Source: Juglans regia | Lineage: Eukaryota > Streptophyta > Magnoliopsida > Fagales > Juglandaceae | DNA: 64,000 nucleotides | Reading direction: 5' to 3' | Assembly (NCBI RefSeq): GCF_001411555.2 | Contig: NC_049914.1 | Location: forward strand, 15,578,798-15,642,797 | In this document: piece after piece, positions 57,489 through 64,000 of the stretch | Numbering within the stretch: the stretch's first letter is position 1 | How the letters are laid out: each line of letters starts with the position of its first letter | The notes under the pieces: generated by a model | Database searches by the model: none | The model's input: only the letters and a program-made list of their open reading frames with translations | Told to the model about the DNA's origin: nothing | Translations under genes and position numbers: made by a program

Positions 57489-59984
57489 ATGTCTCATCGG
57501 AGTAGCTCATCACCAAGGGGGCGAGTAGATAACTCATCCTTTGTTTTGCATGCCATGCAACATGAGTTTGAGCGGTTGAACTTGGTGTTAGGTGAGGTGA
57601 GGAATAGCATGGATAATCAAGAAGCAATGGTTAGAAATCTGCAAGCAGAGAAAGATAGGAGGCGACATGAGCCTAATATTAAGAATGGGTATGAGAATGG
57701 AGAGTATGGTGAGGATGAGGAAGTGCTAACATCTGAAGTTGGATTGGGTAGACATAGAAGAGTTAGGCATGGAAGAGGCCTTAGGGCAAACTCAGGGGGT
57801 CGAGATAGAGTAGATAAGAACCTTGGAAGCATCAAAATGAAAATACCATCATTCCAAGGTAGAACTGACCCTGAAGTTTATTTAGAGTGGGAGAAAAGAA
57901 TAGAGTTGGTGTTTGATTGTCATAATTACTCTGAGCAGAAAAAGATGAAGTTGGTTGTAATTGAGTTCACTGATTATGCGATTATTTGGTGGGATCAATT
58001 AGTATCCAATAGGAGGAGGAATTTTGAGAGGCCTGTAGAAACATGGAGAGAGTTGAAAGCTATCATGAGGCGGAGATTTGTACCTAGCCACTACTATAGA
58101 GACCTCTACAAAAAATTACAAAATCTTATACAGGGGTCTAGGAGTGTAGAGGACTACCATAAGGAGATGGAGGTGGCTATGATTCGGGCTAATGTAGTGG
58201 AGGATCGGGAGGCCATAATGAAAAGATTTTTGAGGGGGTTGAATAGGGAGATAGCCAATGTAGTTGAGTTGCAACATTATGAGGAGGTAGAGGACATAGT
58301 GCACATGGCTATGAAGGTGGAGAGACGGCTAAAAGGAAATGGTACATCAAGGTATACTTCGGTTTCTAGTACTCCTTGGAAATCTAAGTGGGACAAAAAT
58401 GATAAAGTTGTAGCAAAGGGGAAGACCGAACCACCAAAGGGAAAAGATTTGGGTGAGGCTGAAATCTCAAGAAAAAGAGAGAATGAGTTGAAAAACAATT
58501 GTGAGGCCGAGAGTTCAAAAAAAGAGGAGACTGAAAGAAAAACAGAGAGTGAGAGGAAAAAAGAGAATGAGGCCGAAACATCAAAAGAAAGAGTGAGAGA
58601 AAAAGAAAATAGAGAGGTGGTTGACAGTCAAGAAAAAAGAGTGGAGCCACAAGAGGAAAAAGAAAGAGAGATTGTGAAGAGAAATAAAAAGACAAAAGTG
58701 AGTTTTTATGCTAAGGCAAGCTTTTATGCTAACGAATTTAACGACTCTTTGCCTAGTGTTGTTGTTTCTTTCTTGCAGGGATACGAGGTCGTGATTCCTA
58801 GCGGTGTGTTTAGTGGATTATCACCCATTAGGGAGATAGAGCACTACATTGATTTTGTGCCAGGTGCAACAATTCATAACCGACCTTTCTTGGAAGAACA
58901 TGAGTCATTGACACACTTAAAGGGAGAAGGTAACTTGTTGACCATAATGCGTGCTAAGCGGGAGGATTCTATTGAGACTTTTGCTCATGTATTCAAATAC
59001 ACACAAGGTATGGAAACTTTTGTGGTTGATGCTTTAGCAAAAAGGTATGTACTTATCTTCATTTTAGATGCAAAATTGTTAAAACTTGAATATGATAAGG
59101 CATTGCATGCTAATGATGATGACTTTGCTATTGTATATGGAACATGTGAGAAAGCATCGTTTGGTAAGTTCTATAAACTAGATTGGTACTTGTTTATAAA
59201 GAATAGATTTTATGTACCTACTAGTTTTATATGTAAGTTGCTTGTGTGCGATGGACATGGTGGTTTGTTGGGTAACCATGGTGTAAGGAAGACTTTTGTT
59301 GTGTTGCATGAACGTTTGTGGGAATATCATTTGCCTTTCAATGACGTGTTGCATGAACGTTTGTGGAAGTATCATTTGGCATTCATTGATGTATTGCATA
59401 AACATTTGTGGGAGTATCATTTGCCATTCATTGAGTTTGCATATTGGAGTGGTCATTTTGGTTCGAGGAAGACTTTAGATGTGCTTCATGAACATTTTTG
59501 GGACTATCATTTGCCATTAATTGAGTTTTCATATTGGAGTGGTCATTTTGGTTCAAGGAAGACTTTAGATGTGCTTCATGAATATTTGTGGGAGTACTGT
59601 TTACCATTCATTGAGTTTACATATTATTGGAGTGTTCATGCTACTACTAAATTTTCACCATTTGAAATTGTTTACGGACTTAATCCATTCACTCCTTTAG
59701 ATTTAACATCTTTACCTGTTGATGGCAGGAGTAGCTTGGATGGTCTTTTCCAAATTCTTGAACAAATTAATGAAAATGCATATCTAATGGATCTTCCAGG
59801 TAATTATCTTGTTTCTACTATTTTCAATGTTACTAACCATTTTCCCTTTGATCCAGGTGGAGATTCGAGGTCGAATTCTTTTGAGGAGAGGGGGAATGAT
59901 GGGATCCAAGATGAGCCTAGTCTTAAAGATCATTTGCAACTTCCAGATGGGTCAAGAAGATCAAGGAGACAATGCAATGATTGA
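57489..59984 (+). CDS. gag: Intact Gag-linker-repeat protein of copy 10
   Basis: 831 codons from ATG 57489 (MSHRSSSSPRGRV), chosen because MSHRSS starts all G1 Gags; upstream ATGs are lacking in frame. Order: Gag N-terminus (1-110), capsid-type domain (~115-285; [40 protein letters not shown]), a Lys/Glu/Ser linker (~300-405), VSFYAKASFY and SLLQGY-like segment, the PFLEEHESLTHLKG junction replacing reverse transcriptase, the RNase H tail, GKFYKLDWYLF, a five-unit repeat domain (~605-715) and a tail from the integrase C-terminus. The last ~29 codons lie in the 3' LTR. There is no zinc knuckle, protease or catalytic pol residue set. The Gag part could enter particles made by an autonomous copy. 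Function of the repeat domain is unknown. Confidence 0.93.
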   Translation: MSHRSSSSPRGRVDNSSFVLHAMQHEFERLNLVLGEVRNSMDNQEAMVRNLQAEKDRRRHEPNIKNGYENGEYGEDEEVLTSEVGLGRHRRVRHGRGLRANSGGRDRVDKNLGSIKMKIPSFQGRTDPEVYLEWEKRIELVFDCHNYSEQKKMKLVVIEFTDYAIIWWDQLVSNRRRNFERPVETWRELKAIMRRRFVPSHYYRDLYKKLQNLIQGSRSVEDYHKEMEVAMIRANVVEDREAIMKRFLRGLNREIANVVELQHYEEVEDIVHMAMKVERRLKGNGTSRYTSVSSTPWKSKWDKNDKVVAKGKTEPPKGKDLGEAEISRKRENELKNNCEAESSKKEETERKTESERKKENEAETSKERVREKENREVVDSQEKRVEPQEEKEREIVKRNKKTKVSFYAKASFYANEFNDSLPSVVVSFLQGYEVVIPSGVFSGLSPIREIEHYIDFVPGATIHNRPFLEEHESLTHLKGEGNLLTIMRAKREDSIETFAHVFKYTQGMETFVVDALAKRYVLIFILDAKLLKLEYDKALHANDDDFAIVYGTCEKASFGKFYKLDWYLFIKNRFYVPTSFICKLLVCDGHGGLLGNHGVRKTFVVLHERLWEYHLPFNDVLHERLWKYHLAFIDVLHKHLWEYHLPFIEFAYWSGHFGSRKTLDVLHEHFWDYHLPLIEFSYWSGHFGSRKTLDVLHEYLWEYCLPFIEFTYYWSVHATTKFSPFEIVYGLNPFTPLDLTSLPVDGRSSLDGLFQILEQINENAYLMDLPGNYLVSTIFNVTNHFPFDPGGDSRSNSFEERGNDGIQDEPSLKDHLQLPDGSRRSRRQCND
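59304..59630 (+). repeat. 45/90-bp coding tandem array, copy 10 (5 units)
   Basis: Two short units (LHERLWEYHLPFNDV type), then two long units with FAYWSGHFGSRKTLDV-type inserts, then a final half that runs into EFTYYWSVHATTK. The frame is intact. Confidence 0.94.
59883..59896 (+). other. Copy 10 polypurine tract
   Basis: GAGGAGAGGGGGAA abutting the 3' LTR. Confidence 0.93.
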
Positions 59985-60703
59985 TGCAATCCACTTGGGA
60001 CAAGTTTAGCAAGAGCCCAACATTCAAGATGGGGCTTGAAGGATGAAGATCCAGTTTTAATTCATTTGATCAACTATGGAAGATGGCAACGACAAGACTT
60101 AAAGGCTTGGGCTCTTGAAGGGTTTCAACTTATTTAATTCATTTAAAGAACTTATTTTATTTGTTTAGAATAATTGAGTTTATTATGGGAAGCACTTAAG
60201 GAGGCTTATGCAAGGGCATGTTGGGAAAGTTATTATTTTATTGAACTAGGGTTAGGGTTACTGTAGCCGAGTTACTGTAGCTCGGCACTGTAGCCGCGGC
60301 ACTGTTCATCCAGGGGTACTTTTGGAAGATGGGGGGTTTATTTTGGCTAGGGTTTCATTAGGTTTTCCTTTAAATACTCTATGTAGCCTCATTTTAATCA
60401 GATTATGAAGTTTATGAAATTTGATGAATTTATTCATTGTGAGTTGAGTTTTACTCCTCTTGTTCTTAATTGAACTTTTGAACTTATCAAAGGTAAATCA
60501 CAACCTTTGTGGCGTTCCTCCTTTATAATCTGGGTTCTTGAGACGGGTTCTTCAACGGGTCTAGATTTTAATATAATCTAGGTTCTTGAAACGAGTTCTC
60601 ATCGGGTCTAGGTTCTCCATCCATTGACTTGATTTTGGCTTTCTTGGGGTATTTTCAAATTGACTGTGGGTTCAAGGGATTCCTTTCCCGCGGGTTCATA
60701 TCA
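59897..60703 (+). repeat. Copy 10 3' LTR
   Basis: 807 bp, near-identical to the 5' LTR, followed by CTACA. Confidence 0.96.
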
Positions 60704-60940
60704 CTACAGTGCCGCGCTACAGTAACTCGGCTACAGTAACCCAACCCTAGTTCAATAAAATAATAATTTTCCCAACATGCCCTTGCATAGGCCCCCTTAA
60801 GTGCTTCTCATAATAAACTCAATTATTCTAAACTTGTCCCAAGTGGATTGCATGAATCCTTGCATTGTCTCCTTGATCTTCTTGACCCATCTGGAAGTTG
60901 CAAATGATCTTTAAGACTAGGCCCATCTTGGATCCCATCA

Positions 60941-61919
60941 TTCCCCCTCTACTCAAAAGGATTTAACCTCGAATCTCCACCTGGATCAAAGGGAAAATTG
61001 TTAGTAACATTGAAAATAGTATAAACAAGATAGTTACCTGGAAGATCCATTAGATATGCATTTTCATTAATTTGTTCAAGAATTTGGAAAAGACCATCCA
61101 AGCTACTCCTGTCATCAACAGGTAAAGATGTTAAATCTAAAGGAGTGAATGGATTAAGTCCATAAACAATTTCAAATGGTGAAAATTTAGTAGTAGCATG
61201 AACACTCCAATAATATGTAAACTCAATAAATGGTAAACAATACTCCCACAAATGTTCATAAAGCACGTCTAAAGTCTTCCTCGAACCAAAATGACCACTC
61301 CAATATGAAAACTCAATTAATGGCAAATGATAGTCCCAAAAGTGTTCATGAAGTACATCTAAAGTCTTCCTCGAACCAAAATGACCACTTCAATATGCAA
61401 ACTCAATGAATGGCAAATGATACTCCCACAAATGTTCATGCAATACATCAATGAATGCCAAATGATACTTCCACAAATGTTCGTGCAACACTTCTTTGAA
61501 TGGCAAATGATGTCCCCACAAACAGTCATGCAACACAACAAAAGTCTTTCTTACACAAGCAACTTATGCATAAAACTAGTAGGGACACAAAATCTATTCT
61601 TTCTAAACAAGTACCAATCTAGTTTATAGAACTTACCAAACGATGCTTTCTCACATGTTCTATACATACTAGCAAAGTCATCATCATTAGCATGCAATTC
61701 TTTATCATATTCAAGTTTCAACAATTTTGCATCTAAAATGAAGATAAGGACATACCTTCTTGCTAAAGCATCAACCACAAAAATTTTCATACCTTGTGTG
61801 TACTTGAATACATGAGGAAAAGTCTCAATTCAATTCTCTCGCTTAGCACGTATTCTAGTCAACAACTTACCTTGTCCCTTTAAATGTGTCAAGGACTCAT
61901 GTTCTTCAAAGAAAGGTAG
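60941..61919 (-). pseudogene. Copy 9 coding remnant: RNase H tail, repeat array, integrase tail
   Basis: Minus strand, the part of copy 9 between its 3' LTR and copy 11. It encodes the RNase H tail (VVDALARRYVLIF) and GKFYKLDWYLFRKNRFCVPTSF. A deletion near 61550 removes the GHGGLLGNLGV region and shifts the frame. A degraded repeat array and the tail [26 protein letters not shown] and PFDPGGDSR follow up to the PPT. Its repeats are closest to those of copy 10 (SYWSGHFGSRKTLDV). The rest of copy 9 lies beyond copy 11, outside the window. Confidence 0.86.
61209..61545 (-). repeat. 45/90-bp tandem array, copy 9
   Basis: Same repeat family on the minus strand, with frame breaks at its start. 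Confidence 0.88.
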
Positions 61920-62647
61920 TGATATGAACCCGTGGGAATGAATTCCCTTAAACTCACAATCAATTTGAAAACTCCCCAAGAAAGCCAAAATCAAGTCAAT
62001 GGATGGAGAACCTAGACCCGATGAGAACTCGTTTCAAGAACCTAGATTATATTAAAATCTAGACCCGTTGAAGAACCCGTCTCAAGAACCCAGATTACAA
62101 AGGAGGAACGCCACAAAGGTTGTGATTTACCTTTGATAAGTTCAAAAGTTCAATTAAGAACAAGAGGAGTAAAACTCAACTCACAATAAATAAATTCATC
62201 AAATTTCATAAACTTCATTATCTGATTTGAATGAGGTTACATAGAGTATTTAAAGGAAAACCTAATGAAACCCTAGCCAAAATAAACCCCCATCTTCCAA
62301 AAGTGCCCCTGGATGAACAGTGCCGCGCTACAGTAACTCGGCTACAGTAACCCTAACCCTAGTTCAATAAAATAATAACTTTCCCAACATGCCCTTGCAT
62401 AGGCCCCCCTAAGTGTTTCCCATAATAAACCCAATTATTCGAAACTAATAAAATAAGTGTTTTAAATGAATTAAATAAGTTGAAAGCTTTCAAGTGCCCA
62501 AAGCGTTTAAGTCTTGTTGTTGCCCTTTCCATAGTTCATCAAATGAATCAAAACTGAATCTTCATCATTTAAGCTCTTGAATTTGTATTTGGCCAATCTA
62601 GAACGTGCAACATATCTTTAAAACTAGGCCCACCTTGGTTCCCATCA
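61920..62647 (-). repeat. Copy 11 3' LTR (subfamily b)
   Basis: Complete minus-strand LTR, followed by TTCCCCCTCTCCTC (purine tract on minus). The probable duplication GGTAG lies at 61915-61919; its partner is outside the window. Confidence 0.93.
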
Positions 62648-64000
62648 TTCCCCCTCTCCTCAAAAGGATTCGACCTCGAATCTCCACCTGGATCAAAAAG
62701 AAAAATGTTAGTAACATTATCATTAATTTCATAAGTATTATCATTAATTTGTTCAAGAATTTGAAATAGTCCATCCAAGCTACTCCTATCATCAACTGGT
62801 GAAGACTTTAAATCTAAAATAGGAAATGGATTAAGTCTATAAACAATTTCAATTGGTGAAAATTTAGTAGTAGCATGAACACTCCAATTATATGTAAACT
62901 CAATGAATGACAAACAATACTCCAACAAATGTTCATGAAACACATCTAAAGTCTCCCTCACCCCAAAATGACTACTCAAATTATATGCAAACTCAATGAA
63001 AGACAAATGATGCTCACGTAAACGTTTATGCAACAAGTCAATGAATGGCAAATGATACTCCCACAAACGTTCATGCAACACATTTAAAATCTTATTTACA
63101 CCAAAATGACTACTCCAATTATATGAAGACTCAATGAATGGCAAGCAATACTCCCACAAATGTTCACGCAACACATCAATGAATGAAAAATGATACTTCC
63201 ACAAACGTCCATGCAACACGTCATTGAATGGCAATTGATATTCCCAAAAACGTTCATACAACACAACAAAAGTCTTCCTTACTCCAAGGTTACCCAACAA
63301 ACCACCATGTCCATCACACACAAGCAACTTAGGCATAAAACTAGTAGGCACACAAAATCTATTCTTTCTAAACAAGTACCAATCTAGTTTATAGAACTTA
63401 CCAAATGATGCTTTCTCACATGTTCCATACACACTAGCAAAGTCATCATCATAAGCATGTAATTCCTTATCATATTCAAGTCTCAACAATTTTGCATCTA
63501 AAAAGAAGACAATAACATACCTGCTTGCAAAAGCATCAACCACAAAATTTTCCATACCTTGTATGTATTTGAATACATGAGGAAAAGTTTCAATACAATC
63601 TTCCCGCTTAGCACGCATTTTAGTCGACAACTTACCTTGTCCCTTTAAGTGTGTCAAGAACTAATGTTCTTCCAAGAAAGGTTGGTTAGGAATTGTCGCA
63701 CTTGGCACAAAATCAATGTAGTGCTCTATCTCCGTAATAGGTGGCAATCCACTAAACACACCACTAGTAATCACGACCTCATATCCCTGCAAGAAAGAAA
63801 CAACAACACTAGGCAAAGAGTCGTTAAATTCGTTTTTATAAAAGTTTGCCTTAGCATAAAAACTCACTTTTGTCTTTCTATTTCTCTCTGCAATCTTTCT
63901 TTCTTTTTCCTCTTGTGGCTCATCTCTTTTTTCTTGACTCTCAACCACCTCTCTATTTTCTTTTTCACTCTCTCTTTCTTTTGATGTTTTGGCCTCATTC
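62648..64000 (-). pseudogene. Copy 11 coding remnant: linker, RNase H tail, repeat domain (runs off window)
   Basis: Minus strand. From the right edge: the Lys/Glu/Ser linker (VVESQEKRDEPQEEKERK), VSFYAKANFY, SLPSVVVSFLQGYEVV and the NQPFLEEH junction. A GAG-to-TAG stop at about 63658 follows. The frame then stays open for 362 codons (63657 to 62569, into the LTR): RNase H tail, GKFYKLDWYLF, a six-unit repeat domain and the tail FQILEQIND...LFDPGGDSR. Its structure and repeat order match copy 4, so the two share a recent ancestor. Gag, leader and 5' LTR are beyond the window. Confidence 0.88.
62889..63268 (-). repeat. 45/90-bp coding tandem array, copy 11 (6 units)
   Basis: Same unit order as copy 4, on the minus strand and in frame. 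Confidence 0.92.

Larger units (their letters stand above)
55767..60703 (+). mobile_element. G1 copy 10: intact non-autonomous element
   Basis: Perfect target duplication CTACA at 55762-55766 and 60704-60708. LTRs are 55767-56572 and 59897-60703, differing at about four sites by eye. PBS, leader, PPT and one uninterrupted ORF are all present. It lacks protease, reverse transcriptase, RNase H and a usable integrase, so it must be mobilised in trans. It is the best-preserved derivative in the window. Confidence 0.97.
55358..60940 (-). repeat. Copy 9 3' LTR, split by copy 10
   Basis: Minus-strand subfamily a LTR in two parts (55358-55766 and 60709-60940), joined across the CTACA duplication of copy 10. 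About 180 bp is deleted near 60834 at the shared heptamer CTAAACT. It is followed by the purine-tract complement, so it is a 3' LTR. Confidence 0.92.

Noticed and set aside
59304..59630. Regular repeats resembling a CRISPR array
   Set aside because: Units are contiguous coding repeats with no unique spacers, in a plant retrotransposon.

Overview
The window looks like plant nuclear heterochromatin. It is AT-rich and densely packed with nested LTR retrotransposons whose primer-binding sites match plant initiator-Met tRNA. I found no host gene, tRNA, rRNA, CRISPR array or bacterial-type gene. The species cannot be told from sequence alone. Most of the DNA belongs to one Ty3/gypsy family (called family G1 here). 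Its LTRs run from TGATGGGAACC to GGTTCATATCA, it has an iMet-type primer-binding site, and it has a GAGGAGAGGGGG-type polypurine tract. From memory the protein resembles plant CRM-type chromoviruses, but I see no chromodomain. A second group is Tekay-like (LTRs TGTAAC/TGTAAT...), and a small Ty1/copia remnant lies at the left edge.

Layout. 1-970: copia gag/protease remnant (-). 1131-1715: truncated G1 LTR (-). 1716-3191: 3' end and LTR of Tekay-like element T1. 3192-21389: a Tekay-like LTR (T2) flanked by CCTTC, about 5.4 kb once inserts are removed. It has been split by G1 copy 1 (4142-9129, target duplication ACTCC), by a non-coding Tekay-like element T3 with 2.2-kb LTRs (9141-16255, TAGCG) and by a solo G1 LTR (17907-18620, GATGT). 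T2 also carries a 90-bp palindromic tandem array and a 95-bp array of nested hairpins. 22275-54715: a chimeric minus-strand G1 copy 2 whose two LTRs belong to different subfamilies. It hosts the only near-autonomous copy 3 (23521-30575), a stack of nested copies (copy 4 at 30878-50274, containing copy 5, which contains copies 6/7 and copy 8), and two solo LTRs. 54716-55357: unassigned. 55358-64000: minus-strand copies 9 and 11, with the youngest-looking non-autonomous element, copy 10, inserted at 55767-60703.

How the parts work together. Copy 3 encodes Gag, protease, reverse transcriptase, RNase H and integrase in one reading frame interrupted by one TAA. All other copies are non-autonomous derivatives sharing the same internal deletions: no reverse transcriptase, almost no RNase H and a gutted integrase. 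Several nevertheless keep a long ORF, and copy 10 has an intact 831-codon one. The most unusual feature is in these derivatives. The integrase zinc-binding segment was fused to the end of the integrase core, and the junction was amplified into in-frame tandem repeats of 15 or about 30 residues (45 or about 90 bp, motif LHERLWEYHLPFIDV), with 5 to 8 units per copy. One structural type keeps the Gag capsid region but lacks zinc knuckle and protease. The other lacks capsid but keeps a protease-like domain with a destroyed active site. Transposition would have to depend on an autonomous partner such as copy 3.
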